From contig NZ_QRAP01000001.1 in assembly GCF_003363015.1 (NCBI RefSeq), positions 1-64,000 on the forward strand: DNA of 64,000 nt. The letters are read 5' to 3'. Source of the DNA: Enterobacillus tribolii. Lineage in GTDB: Bacteria > Pseudomonadota > Gammaproteobacteria > Enterobacterales > Enterobacteriaceae. The notes below the pieces were generated by a model that saw only the letters and a list, made by a program, of their open reading frames with translations, was not told where the DNA came from and ran no database searches. This document shows positions 1 to 9,336 of the stretch, one piece after another. The position numbers and the translations under genes are program-made. Each line of letters begins with the position of its first letter. Positions within the stretch are counted from its first letter, which is position 1.

Positions 1-255
1 GAAGTAGACTGGACATTATTCAGGATGCCGGTAATAGGCGCGGTGGGCGTAGTGGCAGCCATTGACGGTGGCTATCTGCGTCATGACAAACAGGAGCCGT
101 ATGCGTCAGGAACGCTGTGGGGAGGCGCCGTGGGGCTGACGAGCAACGGGAAGCATTTCTCGAGTCAGCTGACGGTCGGTTGGCCGCTGGCTTATCCGGA
201 CCGGCTGGAGCCGGACCGGGTGTCAGTCTATTACCGGATTGGCTTCGTGTTGTAA
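1..255 (+). CDS. Two-partner secretion transporter, C-terminal fragment (ShlB/FhaC/HecB family)
   Basis: Only the last 84 codons are inside the window; the gene enters from the left in frame 1. TpsB proteins are outer-membrane beta-barrels that export a large partner hemolysin or adhesin. The visible part has the alternating pattern of the last barrel strands. It ends in VYYRIGFVL, with a terminal aromatic/hydrophobic strand as in ShlB-like proteins. The partner exoprotein would have to lie to the left. The family call rests on this short C-terminus, so it is likely but not certain. A CGGGGC/GCCCCG hairpin follows at 283-306. Confidence 0.7.
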   Translation, partial: EVDWTLFRMPVIGAVGVVAAIDGGYLRHDKQEPYASGTLWGGAVGLTSNGKHFSSQLTVGWPLAYPDRLEPDRVSVYYRIGFVL

Positions 256-282
256 GCTGATTCGTTGTGGTTAATTCAATGC

Positions 283-306
283 CGGGGCTATTCCGTGTCG
301 GCCCCG
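283..306 (+). terminator. Hairpin after the TpsB fragment
   Basis: CGGGGC (283-288) pairs with GCCCCG (301-306) 28 bases after the transporter stop. The following sequence is A-rich rather than T-rich, so it is a weak intrinsic terminator candidate. Confidence 0.4.
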
Positions 307-401
307 TAAAATACCTTCCTGAATTGGCGCTAATTTTTAACGAATTATACAAGCATGTCTGCCGCGGTACGTTCAGTCAACAGGACAGAATGAAACATTA
401 A

Positions 402-420
402 GTCCGCCCGCCGGGCGGAC
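402..420. terminator. Bidirectional hairpin between convergent genes
   Basis: GTCCGCCC (402-409) pairs perfectly with GGGCGGAC (413-420) across a three-base loop. It lies just beyond the stop of the minus-strand diguanylate cyclase and between it and the convergent TpsB gene. There is no clear T tract. Confidence 0.55.
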
Positions 421-429
421 CACTTATCC

Positions 430-1392
430 TTACCGTTTTTTCTCTTGTTTCATCTGATACATCGTTTCATCTCCCTTGGCTAATAATTGCTCCAGGGAAA
501 GCGGCGCCGCAGGATCAAACGCCGTAATGCCATAAGAGAGATTCAGCGTATAGCGCCGCTGTAAATCGTTCGTTTGCTGCGTCAGGTGGGCAGTGAGCTG
601 CCGCAGTTTCTCCTCGGCTCCCTGCGGGCGCATTTTGCTGAACAACGCCACAAACTCATCGCCCCCCAGGCGGCCAAACAGGTCGGAGCCGCGAAAGATG
701 ACTTTCATTCCGTCCGCCACATCCTGCAACGCGCGATCGCCTTCCCGGTGGCCCAGCGTATCATTGATGCATTTAAACTTGTCCAGGTCGATAAACACCA
801 GGCTGGCGTCATAACCGTGGAGCGCGCAGTCGTTGAGCACCAACTGGGCAAGAAAAGTAAAGCCGCGCCGGTTGGATATCTGCGTCAGTTCATCAGACGT
901 TGCTGCCTGGAACGCCGCCAGTTCAGACTCTGCCATCGACGCCAGATCGCGCAGGGTGGCGGCATCATCGGCGACGAAGGCGCGTGGTTTATCGTCAACG
1001 ATGCACAGCGTCCCCACCTTGGCGCCGCCCGGAGAACGCAGCGGGCAACCGGCATAGAAGCGGATGTTTGGCTCGCCGGTAACCAACGGGTTATCGAAGA
1101 AGCGCTCGTCGTGCAGCGCGTTTTCTACGATCAGCATGTCATCTTCCAGGATGGCATGACCACAAAATGAGGTGTCGCGCGGCGCGGTATGTGAGGAAAA
1201 ACCATCACAGGCCTTGAACCATTGCCAGTCGGTTTCAATCAGACTGACGATGGAAATCGGTACGCCAAACAGGCGCTTCGCCAGCCGGGTCAGGCGGTCG
1301 AAACGCTCTTCAGCCGGGGTATTCAAAATATTCAGCGCACGAAGTTCCTTGAGTCGATACTCTTCATCGGCAGGGATGTCAGGGGTTTTCAT
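430..1392 (-). CDS. GAF-GGDEF diguanylate cyclase
   Basis: 320-residue cytoplasmic protein predicted to make cyclic di-GMP from two GTP. A GAF sensor domain spans roughly residues 25-155, and a GGDEF domain about 165-318. The active-site signature RLGGDEF is intact. An RGSD sequence five residues before GGDEF matches the RxxD inhibitory I-site, so product feedback inhibition is expected. There is no transmembrane segment and no EAL domain. The gene is monocistronic and minus-strand. The ligand of the GAF domain cannot be read from sequence. Confidence 0.9.
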   Translation of the reverse strand: MKTPDIPADEEYRLKELRALNILNTPAEERFDRLTRLAKRLFGVPISIVSLIETDWQWFKACDGFSSHTAPRDTSFCGHAILEDDMLIVENALHDERFFDNPLVTGEPNIRFYAGCPLRSPGGAKVGTLCIVDDKPRAFVADDAATLRDLASMAESELAAFQAATSDELTQISNRRGFTFLAQLVLNDCALHGYDASLVFIDLDKFKCINDTLGHREGDRALQDVADGMKVIFRGSDLFGRLGGDEFVALFSKMRPQGAEEKLRQLTAHLTQQTNDLQRRYTLNLSYGITAFDPAAPLSLEQLLAKGDETMYQMKQEKKR

Positions 1393-1577
1393 CGCTTAAC
1401 CTCACATAAAGATTAACAGCACGATAACAAATGCCCCGGCTATCATCAATGCGCGTACCGTTGGCGTACCTTAAGTATTAGCACTGGCTGAAGCGAAAAC
1501 CATGTTCTGCCTGTCTTCTTCGCAAGGAATATCACAGATTGTGCGGAGGCGGCGAACGGCGTCCGCCGCGTACGGGG

Positions 1578-1976
1578 TTATTTTCTGACGGATTTAGACA
1601 GCAGCCACTGCCATTTTTCTTCGCGGTTGAGCTTACCGGGGGGAATGGCGGTCGTTATTCTGTCGCTCAGGGAAGTCGGAATACTCTCTATATTCACGGC
1701 GTTCAGAAGCCGGGCTTCGATAGAATCATCAATGTGTTCAACGCGCAGCAGGCGCTGACATTGGCAGCCGCGACCTGCCAGCTGGTTGGGAACGGTTTTG
1801 GTGGAGCAGGTTATCTCGTTCACCTCAGCGAGAATATAAGACACGGTGTTAACGGCCTTACTGAGCGGCAGGCCGAACTGCTCGGCAATAGACTGGGCGC
1901 ATACCCATGTTTTCTGTTGCATGACCCAGCGGGCGACGCAAAGATAAAGTGGCTCACGATCAAAATTTCTACTCAT
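1578..1976 (-). CDS. caiF: Carnitine operon transcriptional activator CaiF
   Basis: 132 residues, close to the 131 of E. coli CaiF. It shares the recognisable core REPLYLCVARWVMQ, the SKAVNT-YIL-EV segment, a GRGCQCQRL motif and the NREEKWQ-LSKS tail. CaiF activates the divergent cai and fix operons in response to carnitine under anaerobiosis. The frame stays open upstream to 2063, but the ATG at 1976 is preceded by AGGTGTGG at proper spacing and matches family length. Here caiF sits next to the esterase/carnitine dehydrogenase pair, at the far end of the fix operon; in E. coli it follows caiE. Confidence 0.93.
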   Translation of the reverse strand: MSRNFDREPLYLCVARWVMQQKTWVCAQSIAEQFGLPLSKAVNTVSYILAEVNEITCSTKTVPNQLAGRGCQCQRLLRVEHIDDSIEARLLNAVNIESIPTSLSDRITTAIPPGKLNREEKWQWLLSKSVRK

Positions 1977-2421
1977 ATCCACACCTATTAAACTTATTAA
2001 AACCGGGGACGATTGGGAATTGATGTGAAACTTTTCAGGGTTATCCCGGCGGCGGAAAATCATTTTCCGGCGCTAACCGTATGCGATGGAATAGTTTTTG
2101 AAATATTACTGCCCTCCAACATATACGCAGAACCCGACAAAATCACGCACTTTTTATATGGGTTAAGTCGATAATTAATGTGACTTTTTAGTAAATTTAA
2201 TGTTGTTTTCGTGTCATGAAATAAGCGCATTGAGATATTTTTGCGCAGATAAAGATGGCTCTTCGTTATTTTTTTAATGACAAAAGAAGCGCTGTGGATC
2301 TTTATTCAAACAATTCCGTAAACAGGAATGGGATTAAGAACTTTCAATATCATAGAAAGCGTCACGGTTTGCGTTGGTCTGCGCTATAGAATCCCCGAAG
2401 ATCGTAGGAAAGGGGATTTTT
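1977..2421. promoter_or_regulatory. Divergent control region caiF / esterase-dehydrogenase
   Basis: 445 bp, A+T-rich in its centre, separating caiF (minus) from the esterase gene (plus). Both promoters must lie here. I could not find a convincing CRP or FNR palindrome. A sequence at about 2231 (TTGAG-N4-TTTTG) resembles only one FNR half-site. No ORF here looks coding. Confidence 0.5.
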
Positions 2422-3384
2422 ATGAATGAAAACAACAAGCTTGATTTTCTTGGTCAGCTTTCACCGGAGATGATCGACGTTCTGCGCTACCAAAGGGAAC
2501 ACGCGGCGTCCTCCGGTGAGATGTCCCTGCCGGAAGCGCGTCTCCATTATCAGCAGGAGCGTCGCTTCTGGAATGAAGGCGGGCCGCAGATGGAACGCAT
2601 CACCGACGTTGACGTCCCGTACGAGGAGGGCGTTGTACGCACCCGGCTTTTCTGCCCGCAGCAGCGCATCAGCAACGGATGCCTGTTCTATCTGCACGGC
2701 GGCGGGTTTGTCGTCGGTAATCTGGATACCCATGACCGCATTATGCGTCTGCTGGCGCAGGAGAGCGGCTGTGTTGTGATCGGCGTGGACTACACGCTGG
2801 CGCCGGAGGCGCGTTTTCCGCGCGCCATTAAGGAGATCGCTGCCGTTTCCCGTTTTTTCCGCCAGCACAGCACGCAATATCAACTGGATCTGACCTGCTG
2901 CGGTTATGCAGGCGACTCCGCCGGCGCCTTGCTGGCGTTGAGCGCCTGTCTGTGGATGCGGGATCACGGGGAAGACATTTCCGGTATACGTGCGCTGCTG
3001 TTGTATTACGGCCTCTACGGTTTGCAGGATTCACGTACCCGCCGCTGGTACGGCGGTGAATGGGACGGCCTGACGCAGGTCGATCTGCGCTATTACCAGC
3101 AGATGTATCTGGCGCGGGAATCGGATATGCACTCCCCCCATTACTGCATTTTTAACAACGACCTGGCCCACGCCATGCCGGCCTGTTTTATCGCCGCCTG
3201 CGAATTCGATCCTTTGCGCGACGACAGCGAAACGCTTGCCACGGTACTGCAGGAAAAAAACATTCACTGTGAATACCGGGTATATCCCGGCACATTACAT
3301 GCTTTTCTGCATTATTCACGCATGATGAAAGCCGCCGGGCAGGCGATTGCCGACGGCGCCGCCTTTTTTCGGACCTTCGTTTGA
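2422..3384 (+). CDS. Alpha/beta hydrolase, hormone-sensitive-lipase-type esterase
   Basis: 320-residue serine esterase of the HSL/Aes family. It has the oxyanion-hole motif LHGGGF, the nucleophile elbow GDSAG, a later CEFDPLRDD with the acid residue, and a C-terminal GTLHAF histidine. Family members cleave short acyl esters. ATG 2422 is chosen because AGGAAAGGGG precedes it; an in-frame ATG at 2374 lacks such a site. The gene lies 32 bases before carnitine dehydrogenase in the same orientation and shares a control region with caiF. Inference: it may hydrolyse O-acylcarnitines to feed free carnitine into the locus; that substrate is not shown by the sequence. Confidence 0.85.
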   Translation: MNENNKLDFLGQLSPEMIDVLRYQREHAASSGEMSLPEARLHYQQERRFWNEGGPQMERITDVDVPYEEGVVRTRLFCPQQRISNGCLFYLHGGGFVVGNLDTHDRIMRLLAQESGCVVIGVDYTLAPEARFPRAIKEIAAVSRFFRQHSTQYQLDLTCCGYAGDSAGALLALSACLWMRDHGEDISGIRALLLYYGLYGLQDSRTRRWYGGEWDGLTQVDLRYYQQMYLARESDMHSPHYCIFNNDLAHAMPACFIAACEFDPLRDDSETLATVLQEKNIHCEYRVYPGTLHAFLHYSRMMKAAGQAIADGAAFFRTFV

Positions 3385-3416
3385 TATGAATCACTTTGAC
3401 ATTGGAGAGATATGAC

Positions 3417-4382
3417 ATGGGTTGGATAACTCACGTAGAGACCGTCGCCTCGCTGGGAAACGGCGTGATCGGCAGCGGATGGGTGGCCCGGGCGCTGGCC
3501 GGGGGAAAGAACGTGGTGGCGTGGGCGCGTACGGCTGAAACGGAAAGTAACCTGCGCCGGCGTCTGGATCTGGCCTGGGAAACGCTGGAGAGTCACGGTC
3601 TGGCGGCGCGCAGTGCGCTGTCAAACCTGCATTTCACCGGCACGGTGGCGGCGTGCGTGGCTGAGGCGGACTTTATTCAGGAAAGCACGCTGGAGCGGCT
3701 GGATCTCAAACGCGAGCTGCACCGGGATATCAGCTATGCCGCGCGTCCGGACGTCATTATTGCCTCCAGTACTTCCGGACTGCTGCCGTCCGAATTTTAC
3801 GATCAGAGCCTGAATCCGCAGCGCTGCGTGGTCGGCCATCCGTTCAACCCGGTTTATCTGCTGCCGCTGGTTGAGATCGTCGGCGGGCGTAACACCGCGC
3901 CGGAGGCGATTAGCGCGGCGACGGAAATATACACCGCGCTGGGAATGCGCCCGCTGCACGTGCGCCGGGAAGTGCCGGGGTTTATCGCCGATCGCCTGCT
4001 GGAAGCGCTGTGGCGTGAGGCGCTGCACCTGGTTAACGACGGCGTCGCGACTACCGGCGAGATTGATGACGCCATCCGCTTCGGCGCCGGGTTGCGCTGG
4101 TCGTTCATGGGAACTTTTCTCACCTATACGCTGGCCGGCGGCGAGGCGGGGATGCGCCATTTCATGCACCAGTTCGGCCCGGCGCTGAAACTGCCCTGGA
4201 CCTACCTGCCTGCGCCTGAACTGACGGAGCGCCTGATCGATGCGGTAGCAAAAGGGACTGAGCAACAACTGGGCGCCCGCAGCATCGCGCAAACCGAACG
4301 TTACCGCGATGACTGCCTGCTGGCGGTGATGAAGGCTATTGAAGAGGTTAAGGCCCGCCACGGAATGCGGGCCGGTGATTAA
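3417..4382 (+). CDS. L-carnitine dehydrogenase
   Basis: 321 residues, the usual length of the family. It belongs to the 3-hydroxyacyl-CoA dehydrogenase fold: an N-terminal Rossmann motif GNGVIGSGW, then [26 protein letters not shown] and [21 protein letters not shown]. The long stretch around residues 165-240 closely resembles Pseudomonas carnitine dehydrogenases as I remember them. The reaction is NAD+-dependent oxidation of L-carnitine to 3-dehydrocarnitine. The frame opens upstream with TTG at 3396, but ATG 3417 has GGAGAGA at six bases. It forms an operon with the esterase. The enzymes that normally take dehydrocarnitine to glycine betaine are not in the window. Confidence 0.88.
   Translation: MGWITHVETVASLGNGVIGSGWVARALAGGKNVVAWARTAETESNLRRRLDLAWETLESHGLAARSALSNLHFTGTVAACVAEADFIQESTLERLDLKRELHRDISYAARPDVIIASSTSGLLPSEFYDQSLNPQRCVVGHPFNPVYLLPLVEIVGGRNTAPEAISAATEIYTALGMRPLHVRREVPGFIADRLLEALWREALHLVNDGVATTGEIDDAIRFGAGLRWSFMGTFLTYTLAGGEAGMRHFMHQFGPALKLPWTYLPAPELTERLIDAVAKGTEQQLGARSIAQTERYRDDCLLAVMKAIEEVKARHGMRAGD
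4352..4373. terminator. Hairpin inside the 3' end of carnitine dehydrogenase
   Basis: GGCCCGC (4352-4358) pairs perfectly with GCGGGCC (4367-4373). The convergent genes on either side overlap at their stop codons, so any transcription stop must be inside coding sequence; this stem is the obvious candidate. No T tract follows. Confidence 0.35.
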
Positions 4383-5695
4383 CAACTTTCCAGCTTGCTG
4401 GTTTCTTCGAGCGACATGCCGCGGGTTTCCGGCGCCATCGCGACAGAAACCAGCAGGCCAAGCAGCGAGATCCCCGCGCCGGCCAGCATGGTGGGCGCAA
4501 TGCCGTAATTCACGATGAAAATCGGCAGGGCATAGGTAGAGAGAACGGTCCCGATACGGCTGAGGGACATGGCGGCGCCGACGGCGGAGGCGCGGATGTC
4601 GGTGGGAAACAGTTCATTGGGGTACAGCCATTGCAGAATCCCCGGCCCGCCGGAAAAGAAGGCATAGACCGCGAACGCCACAACCACCATCCAGATGCCC
4701 GGCTCCGGAACAAGCCCCAGCAGGGCCAGCGCCGCGGTCATTACCGCGAAACTCCCGATCAACAACGGGCGGCGTCCGATGGAGTTCAGCCAGTACATGG
4801 CGGGAATGCAGCCAATGAGGAAAAACAGGCTGATGACGATATTCCCCAGCACGGACTCGCGCCCGCCCTCCAGCCCGAGCAGCCCGATAATCTGCGGCCC
4901 GAAGGTGTAAATGGCGAACATCGGGATCACCTGACACGACCAGATGATGCCGATGAAAACGATCATCTTCAGGTGACGTTTTTCAAAGATTTTACGGTAG
5001 CGCGTCGGTTCCGGCTCCTCAAAACCGAAGGTGAGTTCAGTGCCGAACAGTTCGCGCATCATTTTTTTGCACTCTTCAAGCCGCCCTTTACGCACCAGCC
5101 AGCGCGGTGATTCCGGCAGGTGAAAACGCCCCAGCAGGATCATGATGCAGGGAACGATCGCGCTGCCCAGCATCCAGCGCCAGCCGTTCTCCACGTCATA
5201 CAGCAGGTAACCGACGATATCCGCCGCGGTCGCGCCGACGTACCACATGGCGGCGATGAATCCCATTGAGAAAGCCCGGTGACGGGTCGGTGAGAATTCC
5301 GCGATCATCGACGTGGCGATAGGGTAGTCGGCGCCGATCACGATGCCGATAAGAAACCGCATCAGCACCAGCTCCAGCGGCGAAGAGATAAACATGGTGG
5401 CGGCGGAAATCACCGCGATGGCGATGATGTCGATGAGAAACATCAGCCGGCGGCCGAACAGGTCCGCGATGTAACCGAACAGGGCCGTGCCGATGAATAG
5501 CCCCGCCAGGGTGGCGGCGCCTACCAGCCCGGCCCACTGCGCGTCAAGCTTCAGGGCGGGCGTCAGCTGCTCCAGGGCAATGCCGATGATAACCAGCACG
5601 TATCCGTCGAGAAAAGGGCCGCCGCTGCCCCATAACAGGATTTTCCGGTGTATGGACGTAAAATTAATGTCGTCAAAATTTTTGGGCTGTTCCAT
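4379..5695 (-). CDS. yaaU: MFS transporter YaaU (sugar-porter-like)
   Basis: 438-residue 12-TM major facilitator protein. It matches E. coli YaaU closely: NFDD near the start, [15 protein letters not shown], the DxxGRR loop motifs, [31 protein letters not shown] and [12 protein letters not shown]. As in E. coli it follows fixX. The substrate is unknown; its position suggests a trimethylammonium compound or a carnitine pathway product (inference). ATG 5695 gives the E. coli-like N-terminus; an upstream in-frame ATG at 5767 would overlap the fixX stop. Its stop codon shares the palindromic TTAA at 4379-4382 with carnitine dehydrogenase. Confidence 0.9.
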   Translation of the reverse strand: MEQPKNFDDINFTSIHRKILLWGSGGPFLDGYVLVIIGIALEQLTPALKLDAQWAGLVGAATLAGLFIGTALFGYIADLFGRRLMFLIDIIAIAVISAATMFISSPLELVLMRFLIGIVIGADYPIATSMIAEFSPTRHRAFSMGFIAAMWYVGATAADIVGYLLYDVENGWRWMLGSAIVPCIMILLGRFHLPESPRWLVRKGRLEECKKMMRELFGTELTFGFEEPEPTRYRKIFEKRHLKMIVFIGIIWSCQVIPMFAIYTFGPQIIGLLGLEGGRESVLGNIVISLFFLIGCIPAMYWLNSIGRRPLLIGSFAVMTAALALLGLVPEPGIWMVVVAFAVYAFFSGGPGILQWLYPNELFPTDIRASAVGAAMSLSRIGTVLSTYALPIFIVNYGIAPTMLAGAGISLLGLLVSVAMAPETRGMSLEETSKLESC

Positions 5696-5738
5696 AGTTT
5701 TTATACCGCTGCCGATCGGTGAATGGGCGGGAAATGCA

Positions 5739-5757
5739 GGCGGGCGTCTTGCCCGCC
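5739..5757 (-). terminator. Intercistronic hairpin fixX-yaaU
   Basis: GGCGGGC (5739-5745) pairs with GCCCGCC (5751-5757) in the 72-base gap between the fixX stop and the yaaU start. It probably attenuates or stabilises the fix message before yaaU. There is no long T run. Confidence 0.4.
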
Positions 5758-5767
5758 GGGATATCAT

Positions 5768-6055
5768 TTAACCGTAACGATATTCCACGCCGAAGGTACC
5801 GCGCGGATATTCCCATTTGTCCAACAGGGTTTCGCCGCACAGGATACGGCAGGTGCCGCACTCCAGGCAGCCGGCGTAGTCGAAGCGCACCGAGCCGTCA
5901 TCCTGTAGCTTGTACAGGCCGGCAGGGCAGGCGAGAGTCAGCGTCCGGTAGGCCTGCATGTCGGGATGCTCCCGGATAATGATGTGCGGATGGCCTTCAT
6001 CCACATGGTATTTGTTCACGCCAAGTTTGACGTCTACGTTAACGGATTCACTCAT
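5768..6055 (-). CDS. fixX: Ferredoxin-like protein FixX
   Basis: 95 residues, the same as E. coli FixX. It holds the CLECGTCRILC cysteine cluster (about residues 63-73), the earlier ACPAGLY segment, and the typical WEYPRGTFGVEYRYG C-terminus. It is predicted to pass electrons with FixABC to carnitine reduction (crotonobetainyl-CoA reductase CaiA). Its start overlaps the fixC stop by four bases (ATGA), indicating translational coupling. Confidence 0.95.
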   Translation of the reverse strand: MSESVNVDVKLGVNKYHVDEGHPHIIIREHPDMQAYRTLTLACPAGLYKLQDDGSVRFDYAGCLECGTCRILCGETLLDKWEYPRGTFGVEYRYG

Positions 6056-7338
6056 ATCGCTCCCACTCCCTTGATGCCATCTTTAATCAGATTGAGATAA
6101 CCAATGGCTTTGGCGTGCCGGAGGATCTTCTTGCGCATCGGCTGCGCCGGTTGGCCGTCGATGGTAAACATGTCTGCCATGAGGTCGGCCGCCATTTGCG
6201 GATATTGGCGGAACAGGCGCGGATTCTCCAGAAACGCCGGCAGCTTACGGTACGTTTTCAGATCGTGCAGCAATGCATTTTCTTCCAGGCGGGTACGGTA
6301 GCCCGCCAGCGCGCTGCGGCTGAAGTCGCTTTTTTCTTTGGCGTCGAGCACCGCCCGGGCCGCCGCCTCGCCGGAGGCGATCGCCATATCCATGCCGCGG
6401 ATGGTGAACCCCAGGTTCATGCACATCCCGGCGGCATCACCGGCAATCAGCACGCCGTCGCCGATGATTTCCGGCAGCATATTGATACCGACTTCCGGCA
6501 CCACGTGCGCGGCATATTCTTCCATTTTGCCGCCGGCGATTAACGGACGTACCGCCGGATGACGTTTAAAGTCCTCCAGCATCTGCGGTACGGATTTACC
6601 CGCCTCGCCGATGTGGTGCAACCCGCAGACCAGGCCGAGGGACAGGCTGTCTTCGTTGGTGTAAAGAAAGCCGCCGCCCATCAGCCCGTCAGAAGGCGAA
6701 CCGGCGAGCAGCCAGGCGACGCCCTGCCTGTTTTCCAGATTGAAACGGTCCTCCAGCACGCCCTTTGGCAGGCTGATGACCTCTTTAACGCCGACCGCCA
6801 CTGATTCCGGTTTTATCCGTTTCACCATGCCCAGCGATTCGCCCAGCAGGGAATTAACGCCGTCAGCCAGGATCACTACGTTGGCTTCCAGCACGTCGCC
6901 GTCCGCCTCCACGCCGGTGACCTTGCCGTCGCGGGTGACTAACTTATCTACGCGGATACCCGCAATGCACTGTGCGCCGGCCGATTCTGCCTGCGCCATC
7001 AGCCAGGCGTCGAACTTCGCGCGCAGCACTGAATAGGAAACCTGCGCCGGCGCGCCGGCCGGTGCCTGGTAGTCCAGGGTGACTGCGCTGGTTTCGGTGA
7101 GAAAAGAGACCTTCTCGCGGGTAATCAGCCGTTCTACCGGGGCTTCACCGGCGAAGCCGGGGATAATTCTTTCCAGACTGTGTGCGTACATCCGGCCGCC
7201 GGTGACGTTCTTCGCCCCGGCGGCGTTGCCGCGTTCAATGACCAGCACATCGGCTCCCGCACGGGCCAGCACCAGCGCCGCCGTCGCGCCGGCGAGCCCG
7301 CCGCCGACGATAATGGCGTCAAACACTTCTTCTGACAT
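6052..7338 (-). CDS. fixC: FAD-dependent oxidoreductase FixC (ETF-quinone oxidoreductase-like)
   Basis: 428 residues, matching E. coli FixC. The FAD-binding GGGLAGATAAL motif lies at the N-terminus, with AGAKNVTGGRMYAHSLE following, and GDGVLIAGDAAGMCMNLGF near residue 290 for the second FAD contact. With FixABX it forms an electron-transfer complex supplying reductant to CaiA. It lies between fixB and fixX. The 76-base gap to fixB contains a strong stem, GCCGGCGG (7366-7373) with CCGCCGGC (7380-7387). Confidence 0.95.
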   Translation of the reverse strand: MSEEVFDAIIVGGGLAGATAALVLARAGADVLVIERGNAAGAKNVTGGRMYAHSLERIIPGFAGEAPVERLITREKVSFLTETSAVTLDYQAPAGAPAQVSYSVLRAKFDAWLMAQAESAGAQCIAGIRVDKLVTRDGKVTGVEADGDVLEANVVILADGVNSLLGESLGMVKRIKPESVAVGVKEVISLPKGVLEDRFNLENRQGVAWLLAGSPSDGLMGGGFLYTNEDSLSLGLVCGLHHIGEAGKSVPQMLEDFKRHPAVRPLIAGGKMEEYAAHVVPEVGINMLPEIIGDGVLIAGDAAGMCMNLGFTIRGMDMAIASGEAAARAVLDAKEKSDFSRSALAGYRTRLEENALLHDLKTYRKLPAFLENPRLFRQYPQMAADLMADMFTIDGQPAQPMRKKILRHAKAIGYLNLIKDGIKGVGAI

Positions 7339-7414
7339 AATCTGCCGCTCCGCGTTGAGGTGGCTGCCGGCGGACTCCGCCGCCGGCGTAGACAGGGATC
7401 GCTACTTATGAGCG

Positions 7415-8341
7415 CTACTTATTCAGTTCACGGACCAATACCGGGACGATTTTGAACAGATCGCCGACGATGCCGTAGTCCGCATGCTGGAAAATCGGGG
7501 CGTTCTTGTCCCGGTTGACCGCGGCGATGATTTGCGCGCCATTGGCGCCGACCATATGCTGAATCTGACCGGAGATCCCCAACGCCAGATACAGCTCCGG
7601 CTTGATCATGATGCCGGAGATACCGACGTAGCGTTCCCGCTCCATCCATTTCTCATTTTCCGCCACCGGGCGCGAACAGCCGAGCTCTGCGCCGATGGCG
7701 GCGCTCAATTGCCCGGCCAGGGCGATATTTTCCTGATTACCGATACCGCGCCCGACGCTGACTACCCGCTTCGCTTTACCGAGGTCAACGTTGCTGCCCT
7801 GTTTTGCCCGCCGCTCAAGGCAGGTAATGGGGTTACGCGGGGCGATAAATTCCGGGGAAATCTCTTCACCGCCGCCGACCGGTGCCGCCGGCGCAAACGT
7901 GCCGCTGCCCAGCGTGACGATGGCGACGGGAGAAACCAGCCGCTCTTCGCCCAGCGCCAGCCCGCCGTAAACCATATGGGTCGCAAGCGCGCCGGACTGA
8001 TCCGCCCGCAGTACGGAAACGTCATTACATACCCCGGCATTGAGGCGTGCGCCCAGGCGAGCCGCCATCGCTTTGCCGCGGCGGGTGGCGGGCAGCAACA
8101 CCAGCGAATGTCCACCGCCCTGTGCGATGCAGTGCGCCAGCGTGTCGGCGTAGTCTTCGGTCAGCCCGCTGCCGCCGCTCAGCGTGTATATCGCGTCAGC
8201 GCCCAGAGCAAGCACGGTTTCCTTCTGTTCCTGCGTTACGAATACCTGAACCTTTTCACCTAATTCCCGGGCGCCGCCGATCAGCTCCGCAAAGCGGGCG
8301 GCGTTGTCGCTGAAAACCCATACGTTGGCAAACTTATTCAT
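7415..8341 (-). CDS. fixB: Electron transfer flavoprotein alpha subunit FixB
   Basis: 308 residues; ETF alpha family. The N-terminal ETF domain begins MNKFANVWVFSDN. The C-terminal FAD domain contains VSVGRGIGNQENI, GCSRPVAENEKWM, PELYLALGISGQIQHM and DYGIVGDLFKIVP. ATG 8341 is chosen because GGGGGAAG precedes it, 13 bases after the fixA stop. The frame runs open to 8413, but that would overlap fixA. It pairs with FixA to carry electrons towards crotonobetaine reduction. Confidence 0.95.
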   Translation of the reverse strand: MNKFANVWVFSDNAARFAELIGGARELGEKVQVFVTQEQKETVLALGADAIYTLSGGSGLTEDYADTLAHCIAQGGGHSLVLLPATRRGKAMAARLGARLNAGVCNDVSVLRADQSGALATHMVYGGLALGEERLVSPVAIVTLGSGTFAPAAPVGGGEEISPEFIAPRNPITCLERRAKQGSNVDLGKAKRVVSVGRGIGNQENIALAGQLSAAIGAELGCSRPVAENEKWMERERYVGISGIMIKPELYLALGISGQIQHMVGANGAQIIAAVNRDKNAPIFQHADYGIVGDLFKIVPVLVRELNK

Positions 8342-8354
8342 GACTTCCCCCGGA

Positions 8355-9128
8355 TTAGTTGAGAATTTTGCGTAAATGGTCGGCAAATGCGGCGATTTGC
8401 TCATCACCGTCACCTTCGATGATGATGTTCAGACGTTCTTTCTGCTTCGGCGCGGCGACGGAAACGGGTTCGCTCAGCGTTTCGATGCCGTCAAGGCCGA
8501 GGTCGGCGCAGTTCCATACGGTGACCGGTTTCTTGGCCGCGGATAAAATCGCCTTCATCGAGGGGATCGGCGGGTCGTTAATGTCGGTGGACACGCAGAT
8601 TGCCGCAGGCAGCGGGATCGCCAGAACCTCGACTTCATCCTCCAGCGTGCGTTCCACGGTCAGCGTGTCCGGCGTGACGGAAAGGATTTTGCTGACGCCG
8701 TTGATGGCCGGGATGCCCAGGTATTCTCCCAGCAGCAGGCCGACCTGCTGGGCATAAAGATCGCCGGAGCCGTCGCCGCAGACGATCACATCGAAACCCA
8801 GCTTACCGGCGGCGGCGGCCAGCACGCGCGCGGTGCGGTGGGGAAGCGCGTCATGCAGCGTTTCGTCGATGACCTGCGTCAGGCTGCCCGGGCCGCGTGA
8901 CAGGACGTCTTTACGGGCCTTGGGGTTTTCCAGCGTTTTGCCGCCCGCGCTCAGGGCAATAATTTGTGCGTCATTGCATACCGATTGAATGCCGACCGCC
9001 GCCTCGATGGCATTAAGATCAAACTGACTGATTTTAGGTTCAGCCTTGGTGAAATTCAGGCTGCCATCATTATTGACGATGATATCCTGTTCCTCAGGAA
9101 TTAATTTATAACATGCGAGAATCTTCAT
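8355..9128 (-). CDS. fixA: Electron transfer flavoprotein beta subunit FixA
   Basis: 257 residues, ETF beta family. It begins [16 protein letters not shown] and contains [10 protein letters not shown]-like [27 protein letters not shown] and the [16 protein letters not shown] loop. It is the first gene of fixABCX-yaaU and divergent from caiT. Two tandem ATGs occur (9131 and 9128). GGAG sits three bases before the first and six before the second, and the second gives the E. coli-like N-terminus. Confidence 0.95.
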   Translation of the reverse strand: MKILACYKLIPEEQDIIVNNDGSLNFTKAEPKISQFDLNAIEAAVGIQSVCNDAQIIALSAGGKTLENPKARKDVLSRGPGSLTQVIDETLHDALPHRTARVLAAAAGKLGFDVIVCGDGSGDLYAQQVGLLLGEYLGIPAINGVSKILSVTPDTLTVERTLEDEVEVLAIPLPAAICVSTDINDPPIPSMKAILSAAKKPVTVWNCADLGLDGIETLSEPVSVAAPKQKERLNIIIEGDGDEQIAAFADHLRKILN

Positions 9129-9228
9129 CATATCTCCAATTTTTATCCCAATCGGCGAGAAGGGTAAATATCAAATGCGAGTCTGGATTAACGTCAGTCC
9201 GCTCAGAAAATCTGATGTGACAAAAAAA

Positions 9229-9336
9229 TACCGATGTGTAACATAAAAATAATATTTCCGGTTCATCGGTAACCGCGTTCTGAATATTATGAACGCGGCG
9301 CTATTCTTCATTTTTGTCGCAAGGCCGGTGAAGAAT
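9229..9336. promoter_or_regulatory. Cluster of three inverted repeats, candidate CaiF operators
   Basis: Three consecutive perfect 8-bp inverted repeats: TACCGATG (9229-9236) with CATCGGTA (9264-9271); CCGCGTTC (9273-9280) with GAACGCGG (9291-9298); ATTCTTCA (9303-9310) with TGAAGAAT (9329-9336). None is followed by a T tract, so terminators are unlikely. The position, 100-210 bp upstream of fixA, suits activator operators. The assignment to CaiF is inference. Confidence 0.45.
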
